A DNA stretch of 64,000 bases, from positions 372,001 through 436,000 of the forward strand of contig NZ_FPEI01000005.1 in NCBI RefSeq assembly GCF_900117415.1, written 5' to 3'. Of the stretch, positions 8,862 to 18,037 are shown in pieces (position 1 is the stretch's first letter; every line of letters starts with the position of its first letter). The translations under genes and the position numbers were made by a program. This DNA is from Hyphomicrobium sp. CS1BSMeth3. Its GTDB lineage: Bacteria > Pseudomonadota > Alphaproteobacteria > Rhizobiales > Hyphomicrobiaceae. Under the pieces are notes generated by a model that saw only the letters and a program-made list of their open reading frames with translations, ran no database searches and was not told the origin of the DNA.

Positions 8862-9770
8862 GTGTCGAAAGTTTCCGCGTTCGATGTCCACCAGGCCGTC
8901 ACCGACCACATCATTGCCGCCATCGAGGCGGGCGTCGGCGGTGACGTGCGCATGCCGTGGCACCGCCCAGGCATGTTCTCCATGCTCCCCCGCAATGCTG
9001 AGGGCACGCACTACCAAGGCATCAACATCCTGCTGTTGCTTGCCCAAGCGCAAATGCGCGGCTTCTCCAATTTGACCTTCGCCACCTACAAAGCCTGGAA
9101 AGAAGCCGGCGCCCAAGTCCGCAAGGGCGAAAAGGCCAATCTGATCGTCTTCTACAAGCAATACTCGGTCGATCCCGACCCGGAGAATACCGATGACGAC
9201 GGTAGCCGCAAGGTCGCCCGCGCCTACTCCGTCTTCAACGTCGCCCAGGTCGACGGCTACGAGCTTCCGGCCATCCCCGAGCGTCCGCCCATCCAGAAGC
9301 ACGCCGAAGCCGAGGCGTTCTTCCGCCATCTCGGTATCGCGCTCGTCACCGGCGGCGAGAATGCATTCTATCGCCCGTCCGATGACAGCATCACGATGCC
9401 CGATGAGCGCTACTTCGATGCCTCCACCGAGGAACAGCGCACGCTCGATTGGCTGAGCGTCATCTTTCACGAGGCAGGTCATGCGACTGGAGCCAAGCAC
9501 CGCCTCAACCGCGACCTCGGCAAGCGCTTCGGTTCCCCCGAGTATGCCGGCGAGGAGCTCGTGGCCGAGCTGATCTCGGCCTACACCATGGCCTATCTCG
9601 GCCTCTCGGCGCAGCCGCGCGACGACCACGCCCGGTACATCGCAAATTGGCTGAAGGCGCTCAAGGACGATAAGCGCGCCATCTTCACGGCCGCAGCGCG
9701 GGCGCAGGAAGCCCTCGCCTGGATGATTGCCCGCCAGCCCGGCGCATCCGCCGCCACCGATGCCGCGTAG
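8862..9770 (+). CDS. ArdC-like antirestriction / ssDNA-binding protein with zinc-peptidase-like domain
   Basis: 302 residues. The GTG at 8862 is chosen because a perfect AGGAGG sits 5 bases upstream; the frame stays open further upstream but with poor protein character. The N-terminal ~125 residues match the ArdC N-terminal fold ('MPWHRP', 'YQGINILLLLAQ', 'FATYKAWKEAGAQVRKGEKA'). The C-terminal part carries the metallopeptidase motif HEAGH near residue 205 and a downstream 'EELVAELISAY'. Known: ArdC proteins are carried by conjugative elements, bind single-stranded DNA and can protect incoming DNA from restriction. Inferred role: protecting the element during transfer. Confidence 0.88.
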   Translation: MSKVSAFDVHQAVTDHIIAAIEAGVGGDVRMPWHRPGMFSMLPRNAEGTHYQGINILLLLAQAQMRGFSNLTFATYKAWKEAGAQVRKGEKANLIVFYKQYSVDPDPENTDDDGSRKVARAYSVFNVAQVDGYELPAIPERPPIQKHAEAEAFFRHLGIALVTGGENAFYRPSDDSITMPDERYFDASTEEQRTLDWLSVIFHEAGHATGAKHRLNRDLGKRFGSPEYAGEELVAELISAYTMAYLGLSAQPRDDHARYIANWLKALKDDKRAIFTAAARAQEALAWMIARQPGASAATDAA

Positions 9771-9910
9771 CGGCATCATCGCCGCTGCCTCCAGGCAGCG
9801 GCTCTCTCACGCTTTCGGCAAACATCCGATCATCGGACAAAGAACGCGAAAACTTGCCATCCCCTGCAACATCCCCATACCTTCCCAACGCCAACGATTG
9901 AAATCACCTC

Positions 9911-10129
9911 TTGAAAACCATCATCATCACCGCCGAAGCCCTCGCCGCCATCAAGCAGTTTGGTCCCCGCATCACCATCGACAATACCGAACGCCTCGCC
10001 GATGGCACCCACCGCGTCCCCGTTGACAACGACGTCTTTCATGCCCTCCACGCCGCAAAACATCCTTTGGAATCCTTGAGCGACGTGCTGATCCGCAAGA
10101 TTGCGCGCCTTACAAACCAGCTCAACTGA
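9911..10129 (+). CDS. Small hypothetical protein
   Basis: A 72-residue frame starting at TTG 9911, about 140 bases after the ArdC-like gene. It has a strand-rich N-terminus, a central 'DGTHRVPVDNDVFHAL' and a helical C-terminus. No strong ribosome site is visible and no ATG lies nearby. The regular amino-acid composition supports coding. Function unknown. Confidence 0.5.
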   Translation: MKTIIITAEALAAIKQFGPRITIDNTERLADGTHRVPVDNDVFHALHAAKHPLESLSDVLIRKIARLTNQLN

Positions 10130-10490
10130 CGAAGATATCGCCAGCCGTCCGGCCTGGCTCGAGGGCCGGCCCGCCGGCCGGCACGTCCCGCAATGGGCCA
10201 ATGCGCGCCTCAATGCGCAAAAAAGCGCCCCTGCCGTTTCCAGCGCAGTGGGACGCCTTCGAATCCCATGAGGGCCGCGTATCCAACGGCTTTCCTCACG
10301 TCTACGGTCATCGCCCTTCGGCTGTCCCGTACTTAACATCCTCCCCCAACACCCGGTCCGCGCCAATACTCATCGCGCACCGAACACAACATGCCTCCAC
10401 CCCCTATGGCACTGCGAGCACATCTCCGAATAACCCCATAACGCTGAGCAACGCCCCTTCTTGTATACATTCTACGCCCTCACGTCTTCC
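10130..10490. other. Gene-free region with GC palindromes
   Basis: About 360 bases with no convincing gene. Near its start, GCCGGC repeats at 10165-10182 can form a hairpin shortly after the preceding stop, without a T-run. The second half is relatively AT-richer than the surrounding element and leads into the candidate transfer origin. Confidence 0.5.
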
Positions 10491-10503
10491 GTACTTCGGG
10501 GGT

Positions 10504-10567
10504 CCGGGGGCAGAGCCCCCGGTGGCACCCATCTCACTTTTGATACTCCACTTTCCACATGTGAGAT
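10504..10567. promoter_or_regulatory. Inverted repeats upstream of mobC: candidate oriT
   Basis: Two distinct inverted repeats. A perfect 8-bp hairpin CCGGGGGC-AGA-GCCCCCGG lies at 10504-10522, and ATCTCAC (10531-10537) pairs with GTGAGAT (10561-10567) around a 23-base AT-rich loop. Known: transfer origins usually lie beside the relaxase genes and contain inverted repeats with an AT-rich part. Inferred: this 200-base zone ahead of mobC and the relaxase is the likely oriT. The nic site was not identified. Confidence 0.45.
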
Positions 10568-10630
10568 TCCTGCAATGGAATTGATGAACCCCTGTGCATG
10601 CGCCTTGTATGCATTGAGATGCGATGTGAA

Positions 10631-10746
10631 GCTGAAAGGAACGGGGCGAGGTATGCGTTTCTGGACAAAATGCCAAAAACGCCCTCGCCGCGCGGTGTGA
10701 CCGCGCGGACACCGCCTGCGGCGGCCCCTGCCCCGTTCCTTTCAGC
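10631..10746 (+). ncRNA. Structured 116-nt element closed by a 17-bp perfect stem
   Basis: GCTGAAAGGAACGGGGC (10631-10647) is exactly complementary to 10730-10746. Inside are three hairpins in series: one pairing CGAGG+GCGTTT with AAACGC+CCTCG (about 10647-10687), a perfect 9-bp stem with GTG loop (10688-10708), and CCGCC-TGC-GGCGG (10712-10724). The fold resembles a four-way junction. It ends 5 bases before the AAGGAGG ribosome site of mobC, so as RNA it would sit in the mobC leader. Alternatives: part of oriT as folded single-stranded DNA, or a MITE-like insertion. Confidence 0.55.
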
Positions 10747-10760
10747 AACAAGGAGGCCTC

Positions 10761-11126
10761 ATGCCCACACGCGGTTACCGAAAAGGGGTATCAAAACCCA
10801 AGCTCACAAAACCCCGTCAGATCTACACGCGCGTGACCGAAGACGACCACATCGCTCTCGCCAACGAGGCGGCCAGCCGCAGCATCACCGCCTCCGACCT
10901 CACCCGCGCTATTCTCACAGCTCACATCCATGCGCAGAGGGTTAGCCTCCCGCACTTCCGACCAAACCCGCAACTGATGGCCGCCCTCTCCCGGATCGGC
11001 AACAACCTCAACCAGATTGCCCGCCAGGCCAACACGGAGATGGTTCCTGTCGCGGCCGCAACAATCAACCGCGCGCTTGCCGAAGTGCTCGAAGCCATGG
11101 ACCGCGTAGCACCAAGTGCTCGCTAG
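10761..11126 (+). CDS. mobC: MobC-like relaxosome accessory protein
   Basis: 121 residues, ATG preceded by AAGGAGG. The N-terminal part is basic with a ribbon-helix-helix-like 'IYTRVTEDDHIALANEAA'. The C-terminal part has the MobC hallmark 'LSRIGNNLNQIARQAN'. Known: MobC-type proteins bind oriT and help the relaxase nick DNA. It overlaps the relaxase gene by 11 bases, implying translational coupling. The structured element just upstream could control expression of both. Confidence 0.85.
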   Translation: MPTRGYRKGVSKPKLTKPRQIYTRVTEDDHIALANEAASRSITASDLTRAILTAHIHAQRVSLPHFRPNPQLMAALSRIGNNLNQIARQANTEMVPVAAATINRALAEVLEAMDRVAPSAR

Positions 11127-12324
11127 CATTGCGCCAGCCACCAACGACTTTCACGCGCTCGCGCGCTATCTCGTGCATGGCAAGCCCGGCACCACGCCGC
11201 ATCCCGAACGCGTTGCCTGGATACTCCCGCACAACATTCCCACCGACGATCCCGAACGCGCCGCGCGCATCATGCAGGCCACGGCCGGCCTCTCGGCGCG
11301 CACGCGCAAGGCCGCCTATCATCTGATGATCGCTTGGCATGAAAAGGAGCGGCCAACGCCGGAGCAGATGCAGGACATTGCCTTCAAGACCCTTGCGATG
11401 GCTGGCCTCGGCGAACACCAGGCGCTCATCATGGGCCACGACGACCGGCCGCATCGCCACCTGCATATGCTGATCAACAGGGTGCATCCCGAAACCGGCA
11501 AGGCCTGGCACCAGGCCCACGACTACGCCCGCTTCGACGCCATCATGCGCGAGCTCTCGGAGACCCACGGCTTCCTCTATGCACCGGCCCACGCCTACAA
11601 TCCCGAGCAGACCAAGCACCGACGCAAGAAACCCAACAGCCGCGCCACCTACGCGGCCAAGCGCGGCGCCCCCACCAACCGCCCTCAGTGGAGCCGTGAC
11701 GAAGCCGAAGTCTACGGCGCCCGCGTTTCAGACGGCATTGATGCAGGTTCCTCCTGGGAGGATTTGGAGGATCTGTTCGCCCGCGATGGCTACGCCCTCG
11801 AGCCCAAGGCATCGGGATGGATTGTCGGCAATGCCAATGGCTACACCAAGCTGTCCGCCCTGCGGCTCCAGCGTTCGGCAAAATCCATGTCGCGCTTCCC
11901 GGCCGCCGCAATTGCCAGCCTATTCAAGCCGACACCGGAACGCCGTCACATCCCGCTCGTCGATGCCGTCGACATCGCCAAGGGCCTTGCCGCCTGGGGC
12001 CTCATCAGCAAGGACGACGTCCGCACCGCCATCTCGGAAACCATCGAGGGCCGGCAGGAGCGCCGTAGGCTCAAAGAATCTGCTGCCATGCTCGATAAGC
12101 TCATCAAGACCCATCTGCTGGCTAGCACATCCATGACCGCACCACGCCCAAGCCCCTCTCCGGATCCAGCAAACAAGCGCCCTGCCGCCACCCGCCGCCA
12201 ACGGCACCCTTCTCGCGCAACACACCGCCTGCGCATTGCCCTGTCGCCGCCGCCTGATTTCACACCATTTTCCGCAACTTCGAGCACCAGCTACCGCTTA
12301 AAATCGCACAAGATTGACCGCTAA
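11116..12324 (+). CDS. Relaxase / mobilization nuclease (VirD2-like)
   Basis: 402 residues from GTG 11116, inside the end of mobC. The N-terminal ~170 residues form the relaxase domain with the metal-binding motif III 'HDDRPHRHLHMLINRV' (histidines at about residues 111-119) and a helical 'AYHLMIAWHEKERPTPEQM' motif II region. Known: such relaxases nick oriT and pilot the strand in conjugation; the motif arrangement is of the VirD2/MOBP kind. The C-terminal half is basic with no primase or helicase signature, and the last ~50 residues are low-complexity. The catalytic Tyr is not certain from sequence alone; a candidate is 'ARYLVHG' near residue 18. Confidence 0.85.
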   Translation: MLASIAPATNDFHALARYLVHGKPGTTPHPERVAWILPHNIPTDDPERAARIMQATAGLSARTRKAAYHLMIAWHEKERPTPEQMQDIAFKTLAMAGLGEHQALIMGHDDRPHRHLHMLINRVHPETGKAWHQAHDYARFDAIMRELSETHGFLYAPAHAYNPEQTKHRRKKPNSRATYAAKRGAPTNRPQWSRDEAEVYGARVSDGIDAGSSWEDLEDLFARDGYALEPKASGWIVGNANGYTKLSALRLQRSAKSMSRFPAAAIASLFKPTPERRHIPLVDAVDIAKGLAAWGLISKDDVRTAISETIEGRQERRRLKESAAMLDKLIKTHLLASTSMTAPRPSPSPDPANKRPAATRRQRHPSRATHRLRIALSPPPDFTPFSATSSTSYRLKSHKIDR

Positions 12325-12586
12325 ACCCCTGCAATAGCCTCACGTCCAATTTCAGCTTAGGGCCAGAAGAAGACCAATGCATCGATCCGGACGGTGCACC
12401 GTATAAAGGTGTGTTTCCCAGCAAGCGATCATCGGCTCGCCAAAACTGGCAATACAACTAGCAGCAACGACCAAGTCCGGTCTAAGACGCGGTCCGTCGA
12501 TCGTTTATTGCCGTCACTTTGCCAGAAAAGACTTGGCTACAACAGCAAAGGAGGCTTGCTCATAGAATAGATATTCGAGAGCCAGA

Positions 12587-13360
12587 TTATTCCTGACCCT
12601 TATAGCCTTCTCCGTCTCCGCCGAAGCTCAGCTGCACGCGAAGACAAGGCATGCGGGCGACCGTGTAGAGAAACACCTTTCCGTCCCGCGTGGCATTGCG
12701 CCCACGTATCTCGAAGATTGGAGAGGTCGAGGCAATTTTCAGGTTGGCCCTTTCTAACTCGGTCGGCAGCCTGCCGCTTACGAGGGTCTCGATGCGTATG
12801 TAGTCCTCAATGCCGAAGGTCTTGAGTGCACTAGTCAATGAGCGGAGTTCCGCGAAGCGGAGATCTATTCCGTCAAAACGACCTGCTTGCAGATAGTGAG
12901 TGGCGAAGGACATAGGCTGATTGGCTGCATAGCGCAGGAGATCCAAGCGGATCACCTCGGCGCCGGCGCCGGCGTCCAGCGCCAAGGCATTAGCCACATC
13001 TTCGGGCACGGCTACCGTTGTGCAAGCGAGCAGATCGCCTCTGCTGCTCAACCCATGGCGCATCAGGTTCTCGGTAAAACGAGTACGCACTCCGATGTGG
13101 TAGTCAATGACTTCTCGATTGATGTAGGTGCCGCTGCCATGCCGGACACGCAAAAGGCCCTCGCCTTCCAAGGCACGGATTGCCTTTCTGACGGTGTGCC
13201 GATGGACACTGAACAACTCGGCAAGGTCATTCTCGCCGGGCAACTGCTCGTGTTCGGCGAAACGGCCCGAAAGAATCTCTCCACGCAGCTCTAACGTCAG
13301 CCGAGACCAGATCGCACGATTACCCGTGGGCGAGCTTCCATCCACACAACTCTTCGTCAT
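12587..13360 (-). CDS. GntR-family transcriptional regulator (UTRA, PhnF-like)
   Basis: 257 residues. An N-terminal winged helix-turn-helix ('LPGENDLAELFSVHRHTVRKAI', residues about 38-60, then 'EGEGLLRVRHGSGTY') is followed by a UTRA ligand-binding domain. Known: this subfamily includes PhnF- and HutC-type repressors of nearby transport and catabolic genes. The start overlaps the stop of the TRAP permease by ATGA, so it is the last gene of the four-gene minus-strand unit and probably autoregulates it. Confidence 0.88.
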   Translation of the reverse strand: MTKSCVDGSSPTGNRAIWSRLTLELRGEILSGRFAEHEQLPGENDLAELFSVHRHTVRKAIRALEGEGLLRVRHGSGTYINREVIDYHIGVRTRFTENLMRHGLSSRGDLLACTTVAVPEDVANALALDAGAGAEVIRLDLLRYAANQPMSFATHYLQAGRFDGIDLRFAELRSLTSALKTFGIEDYIRIETLVSGRLPTELERANLKIASTSPIFEIRGRNATRDGKVFLYTVARMPCLRVQLSFGGDGEGYKGQE

Positions 13361-15474
13361 GAAGCCTGCCAGTGTTCCGGCTTGCCGCCTGCCCTCAAGC
13401 CGTTCTCAATCAAGACGGCCAACCCAAGCAATATTCCCGCGCCATACCATAGCGGATCGGTCGCGACCAGCAGGATGGCCGCCGCCGTGAGTACTAGGCG
13501 TCGCAATAAGCCGACGGCTGCGCGGAAGTACCCGACCATGGCGACGCCACAATAAATCATCGCTATCAACACTCTGATCGTTGCGAGGGCCGTGTCTGCC
13601 CAAGTGCCTTGGACCAACAGAAGTTCAGGTGAATAAACGGCCACGAAGGGTACGAGCAGCCCTGATAGCGCCAGCATCGTGCCGATCACCGCAATCCGCA
13701 GCGAGGAAGCGCCGGGCCCCGCGAACGGGAGCGCCGCGATCGCAGCGAGCGCTACGGGCGGCGTAAGCTGCGCCAGAACGGAGAAGTAGAACACGAACAT
13801 ATGCGCGACCAGCGGACTGACGCCCAATTGTACAAGCGGGGGCGTCACGACCACAGCACAGATGACATAGCTCGGCACGGTCGGCAGGCCCAGGCCGAGC
13901 AGGAGGCAGATAAGCATTGCCATAGTCAGACTGAGCCAAAGATGGCCAGCGCCGAGTGTCACCAGACCCGATGCGACCTCCAGCATCACACCGCTTAGCC
14001 CGAAGATGCCGTCGAACACGCCAACAATTACGCAGGTTATGCCCACGGCCACGGCATTGATCGTGCCGTGATACGTGCTCTCGAAACAGCGCCGCAACGT
14101 CTGACGCCCGCCAGCAAAGCTCGCGCAGACTACGGCAAGCACGGCAACCAGTAGCGTCAGAATCTGCGGATCGGCGATGACAACCATGCACGCGGTGGCG
14201 ACGCCGAAACTTGCGATATGCACGATCCATCGGGTCCTCGGCGGGCACAACTCGGCCAGCGGCACCGTCAGTATCAATGTGATCGTGAAACACAGTGCCA
14301 CAATCGCCGAGTAGAGCGGCGTATAGCCGAAGAAGAGAAGCGCCATGATCACGACCAGAGGCAGAAGCAGATGCAGACGACCTCGGATTGATGCTTCGGA
14401 CGCCCCCATGGCAACGCCGGTCATGACCGAAAGATTGAGGCGCCGCGCCTCCAGATAAGAGACCCAAGCAATACCGACGAAATACAAGATTGCCGGAATT
14501 GCCGCCGCCAAAGCGATCGTCACATAGGGAATGCCGAGCATCTCGGCCATGACGAAAGCGCCGGCTCCCATGATCGGCGGCATGATTTGGCCGCCCATAC
14601 TGGACGAGACCTCGACCCCAGCCGCAAATTCCGGCTTGTAGCCGTAACGCCGCATCAAAGGAATCGTCACCTGCCCAGAAGTGACGACATTGGCGATACC
14701 TGAGCCACTGACAGTCCCCATCATTGCCGAAGACAGAATGCAGGCCTGCGCCGGCCCCGAACGCCAGCCGCCGACGAATCGAATGGCAATGTCGTTAAAC
14801 AACGTAAGGATACCTGATTGCTGCAGGTAGGAGGCGAACAGTACAAACAGGAAGATGTAGGTGGCTGATACGGCCGTCGCAGTGCTGAACATGCCCTCGG
14901 TCCCGATCACCAATTGCTCAATGATTTGATCGAACCCATAACCCCGGTGCACCAAGGGCCCAGGCAGATAGTGTCCGAAAAGACCCCATAGCAGGATCGT
15001 TCCCGCCATGAGCGGCAGCGCATATCCGGTCGCGCGACGTGTCGCCTCGAATACGAGAACGACGAAGACGCTGCCCACCGCCAAATCAGCGGTGGTGGGA
15101 AAGCCCGGTCGATAGGCGAACTGCGCGCTCTCCGTCCAGAAATAGGCGCCGCAAACAGCCGACAGAGCAATCAATAACCAGTCGTACCAAGCGGCGTGGC
15201 CAAGCCGCGGCCTCATGTCGGAAGTGAAAATCAGAAAGCACAGCATGACCAGAAATGCGGCATGCACGCTACGCAGAGTTATTGCAGGAAGCGGGTTGAC
15301 CAGCGCGGTCCACATCTGGAAGGCCGCGAAGATCATCGCCACCATGATGATGGCCCAGCGGGTCACGCCGAGTCCGATGTCGGCTGCACCTTCGAGCTTC
15401 ATCTCAAGTGCATCCGCTGCCGAGAGTGTATTCACTGTGGCATCCGGCGCGAGATTGGAGCTGGCGTGTGTCAT
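13357..15474 (-). CDS. TRAP transporter fused permease (DctQM-type, TAXI-associated)
   Basis: 705 residues, strongly hydrophobic with many membrane spans. An N-terminal four-helix small-subunit-like part is fused to a large DctM-like part, with blocks such as 'GTVSGSGIANVVTSG' and 'GGQIMPPIMGAGAFVMAEMLG' typical of fused 4TM/12TM TRAP permeases that work with TAXI receptors. It moves a substrate, usually an organic acid, using an ion gradient. The TAXI receptor gene lies 39 bases upstream and the regulator overlaps downstream. Confidence 0.92.
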   Translation of the reverse strand: MTHASSNLAPDATVNTLSAADALEMKLEGAADIGLGVTRWAIIMVAMIFAAFQMWTALVNPLPAITLRSVHAAFLVMLCFLIFTSDMRPRLGHAAWYDWLLIALSAVCGAYFWTESAQFAYRPGFPTTADLAVGSVFVVLVFEATRRATGYALPLMAGTILLWGLFGHYLPGPLVHRGYGFDQIIEQLVIGTEGMFSTATAVSATYIFLFVLFASYLQQSGILTLFNDIAIRFVGGWRSGPAQACILSSAMMGTVSGSGIANVVTSGQVTIPLMRRYGYKPEFAAGVEVSSSMGGQIMPPIMGAGAFVMAEMLGIPYVTIALAAAIPAILYFVGIAWVSYLEARRLNLSVMTGVAMGASEASIRGRLHLLLPLVVIMALLFFGYTPLYSAIVALCFTITLILTVPLAELCPPRTRWIVHIASFGVATACMVVIADPQILTLLVAVLAVVCASFAGGRQTLRRCFESTYHGTINAVAVGITCVIVGVFDGIFGLSGVMLEVASGLVTLGAGHLWLSLTMAMLICLLLGLGLPTVPSYVICAVVVTPPLVQLGVSPLVAHMFVFYFSVLAQLTPPVALAAIAALPFAGPGASSLRIAVIGTMLALSGLLVPFVAVYSPELLLVQGTWADTALATIRVLIAMIYCGVAMVGYFRAAVGLLRRLVLTAAAILLVATDPLWYGAGILLGLAVLIENGLRAGGKPEHWQAS

Positions 15475-15513
15475 TGGGCCATCATCCTATTCGTTGCAGA
15501 GAGCGGGCGGCGA

Positions 15514-16500
15514 TCAGCCCGCCGTCACGCCATGCGCAGCAAAAAACGTCTTCGCACCATCGTGGAGAGGGATCGGCATCCCTTGAACGGCGCGCTCCAA
15601 TGAGAACTCGCGAAGCGCGGCGTGACCGCTACGGAACTTTTGGAGATCGGCGAAGATCGCCTCAAGGTAGCTGCGTACTTTCTCCGCTGGATGACTCTCG
15701 CTGCAGAAGAGCTGGGTCCATACCACCACGCCGGGGGCTGGTAGGCCCTGCACCTGATAGGTGCCGCTTGGGATCTCGGTTGCGACATAAGCCGAGTCGC
15801 CGATCTTCTTGACAAGCTCCGCAGGGATCGGCACGGCGACCATGTCGACTCCCGTTTGCAGTTCCTGCACCATCGGCGCGCCTAGCCCCGTTGACAGGAA
15901 GAAGCCATCGATGCGTCGGTTGCGAACCGCGTCACCCGCGTCGCCGGCGCCAAGGAAATCCACGCGCTTCAGATCCTCGAAGGACATGCCCGACGCAGCA
16001 AGAATGGCGCGAGCGTTTGTCTCGCTGCCGCCGCCGGGCGCGCCGACGTTCATGATGCGGCCGCGGAGATCCTCGATGCTCTTGATGCCTGAGTCGGCTC
16101 GAACCATCAGGTGCACGTGGCTGGGAAAGATCGAAGCGATGCCGCGCAGCCCTTGCATCGGCTTTGGAAATCGCTTCGGATCCGCCCCTCGCATGGCAGT
16201 CGATAGTACGTCAGCCAGCGCGATACCGAGCTCCGCCTTCCCGCCCATAACGAGAGTGACATTCAAGTTCGACCCGCCAGTTTGCTGGACTTGGACACGA
16301 GTATCGGGCAGTGCGGTGCTGATCGCATTGGCGACAGCAACACTGATTGGATAAAAGGAACCGCCCGTCGGGCCGCCAACAATCGTGACAAAATCTGCGG
16401 CTTGCGCGGGGAGCGTGGGGGCGAGCACGCCCGCAGCCACGGCCGCGGCTGAGGTGGACAGGAAGCTTCGGCGACTAAGAGGGATGTCTCGAGCGCTCAT
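15514..16500 (-). CDS. TAXI-family TRAP transporter periplasmic receptor
   Basis: 328 residues. The start at 16500 gives a twin-arginine-type signal ('LSRRSFLSTSAAAVAAG') ending near 'AQAA'. The mature protein begins 'DFVTIVGGPTGGSFYPIS', the TAXI hallmark, with later 'GAPGGGSETNARAIL' that usually contacts the ligand. It delivers ligand to the fused permease. It lies 72 bases after the dioxygenase gene. The ligand cannot be told from sequence; the adjacent TauD-type enzyme suggests a carboxylate or sulfonate. Confidence 0.92.
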   Translation of the reverse strand: MSARDIPLSRRSFLSTSAAAVAAGVLAPTLPAQAADFVTIVGGPTGGSFYPISVAVANAISTALPDTRVQVQQTGGSNLNVTLVMGGKAELGIALADVLSTAMRGADPKRFPKPMQGLRGIASIFPSHVHLMVRADSGIKSIEDLRGRIMNVGAPGGGSETNARAILAASGMSFEDLKRVDFLGAGDAGDAVRNRRIDGFFLSTGLGAPMVQELQTGVDMVAVPIPAELVKKIGDSAYVATEIPSGTYQVQGLPAPGVVVWTQLFCSESHPAEKVRSYLEAIFADLQKFRSGHAALREFSLERAVQGMPIPLHDGAKTFFAAHGVTAG

Positions 16501-16572
16501 AATTGTTTCTCTGTTTGCTATTGTGGGAAGGTTAGGTCGCAGACTTGCGATCCGATTGCACACGGGCCGGCA

Positions 16573-17442
16573 TCAGGCGGCGATGGGCACGCTACCGTTT
16601 GTCGTGATCCGATACATGCGCCTGACTTGATGCGCCGGCAGCTGATCCGTCGTCGCCGAATGGATGGTCGAGCGGTTGTCCCAGATCACAAGATCGCGTG
16701 GCCGCCATTTGTGGCGGTAGGTGAAGTGAGCCTGCGTCATGTGGTCAAACAGGCTTGAGAGCAGCACGTCGCTTTCAGCCTCGTCCATATCGACGATGCC
16801 TTTGACTCCTGACAGGTCGCCAGGGGCGATGAAGAGCGCCAAGGCTCCGGTTTCGGGATGGCGGATGACGAGCGGGTGGATGACCTCGGGGGTCGCCGCT
16901 TGCTCGGCTTCACTCAGGAAATTCCAGCGTGCACTGGGGCGCGAGCGATCCTTCATGAAACGGTATTCATGGCGAACGCGCAGGCCAGTGATCTTGTGCT
17001 TGGCGGCTTCGGACAGCGCCTCGTAAGCTGCGACCGTATCGGCAAACAGTGTGTCTCCCCCCTGATCGGGCACGACGACCGCCATCAGGAGCGTCGCACG
17101 GGATGGCACGCGCTTATAGGAATAGTCCGAGTGCCAGCCGACGCCGAAGGTTTTCATCTCCGGCTTGCGGCCGGTTTCATCTTGATTGGAGAGAATGGTG
17201 ATCTTCGGCTGCTCAGGATGACGAACCGCCACGACATGGTGCGGGTCGCATGATCCGAATGTCTCGGAAAATTTGACGAACTGCTCGGGCGAGAGCGCTG
17301 CATCCCGAAGCACAACCGTCTTGTTCTCCAGATAATGCCGGTGGAGAGCTGCCATGACTTTGGCGTCACTCAATAGCTCCGGAGTAAAGCCCGTGATTTC
17401 TGCCACGAAGGAAGGGCCTAGCTGCTGCACGTTGAATGTCAT
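16573..17442 (-). CDS. TauD/TfdA-family Fe(II)/2-oxoglutarate dioxygenase
   Basis: 289 residues, the usual family length. The iron-binding triad is visible: His and Asp in 'GWHSDYS' (residues about 102-108) and the distal His in 'DNRSTIHSAT', followed by the 2-oxoglutarate-binding Arg in 'VRRMYRITT'. Known: these enzymes hydroxylate sulfonates, phenoxyacetates or related acids, often causing cleavage. First gene of the unit dioxygenase, TAXI receptor, TRAP permease, GntR. Substrate not assignable; taurine itself is only one possibility because the expected tauABC are absent. Confidence 0.9.
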   Translation of the reverse strand: MTFNVQQLGPSFVAEITGFTPELLSDAKVMAALHRHYLENKTVVLRDAALSPEQFVKFSETFGSCDPHHVVAVRHPEQPKITILSNQDETGRKPEMKTFGVGWHSDYSYKRVPSRATLLMAVVVPDQGGDTLFADTVAAYEALSEAAKHKITGLRVRHEYRFMKDRSRPSARWNFLSEAEQAATPEVIHPLVIRHPETGALALFIAPGDLSGVKGIVDMDEAESDVLLSSLFDHMTQAHFTYRHKWRPRDLVIWDNRSTIHSATTDQLPAHQVRRMYRITTNGSVPIAA

Positions 17443-18037
17443 AATTCGAGCCTCGCATTCGGTCGGTCAACTTGTACGTATGTCTTTAGCGAGGCTCGAT
17501 GACGCTCGTGCGTCGAATGCATTTCGTTTGTGTGATGGCCTGAACGCCCTGCCGTGCGGCATCAGGCTCCGACATCCTGATCTCAGCGATGCTTCGCTTC
17601 GGCCCCACAGAGCTTCGGGGCAAAGTCGCTTATTCTGGCGTGCTGCCCGCCCATTTTCGATCAGGGCGCGTAGGTCTTGAAGTTTCGGAGTCTCACCACT
17701 GACGCGCGGGGTACGGACACGTCTTGCTGCTCCGACAATTTCCGCAGTAGCCTTTTGCTATCCGATCATCCGCAGTGCCCCAATTTGCCGAATAGTCCAT
17801 TGTCCCCGGCAATGCCTGCTGCTCGCAGAGCGAGGGGATGCCGGGGCTGCGACAGCGAACGTCCGCTGGCAGGGGCTAAGCAAAAGATGAACCTATTCGG
17901 CCTTGTTGATCGTGATCAGCAAGGAGACGAAAGGACCTTTCTCTGCGCTGCGTCCCGGTGGCGTGGCCGGCGCGCTGCAGCTGCTCAGGACAGCTACGGG
18001 TCAAAAGCAGCTATTGATCCCAGCATACGGAACTAAC
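17443..18037. other. Gene-free region upstream of the dioxygenase operon
   Basis: About 595 bases. It must contain the promoter of the dioxygenase operon. A short palindromic motif TACGTA at about 17475-17480, roughly 35 bases upstream of the start, could be part of a GntR-family operator, but this is weak. A plus-strand frame covering most of 17677-18036 has poor protein character. Base composition shifts here from the cargo block to the C-rich element. Confidence 0.4.

Noticed and set aside
17677-18036. Plus-strand frame in the gap upstream of the dioxygenase
   Set aside because: Cys/Arg/Ser-rich composition, no ribosome site, crosses the composition change between cargo and element.
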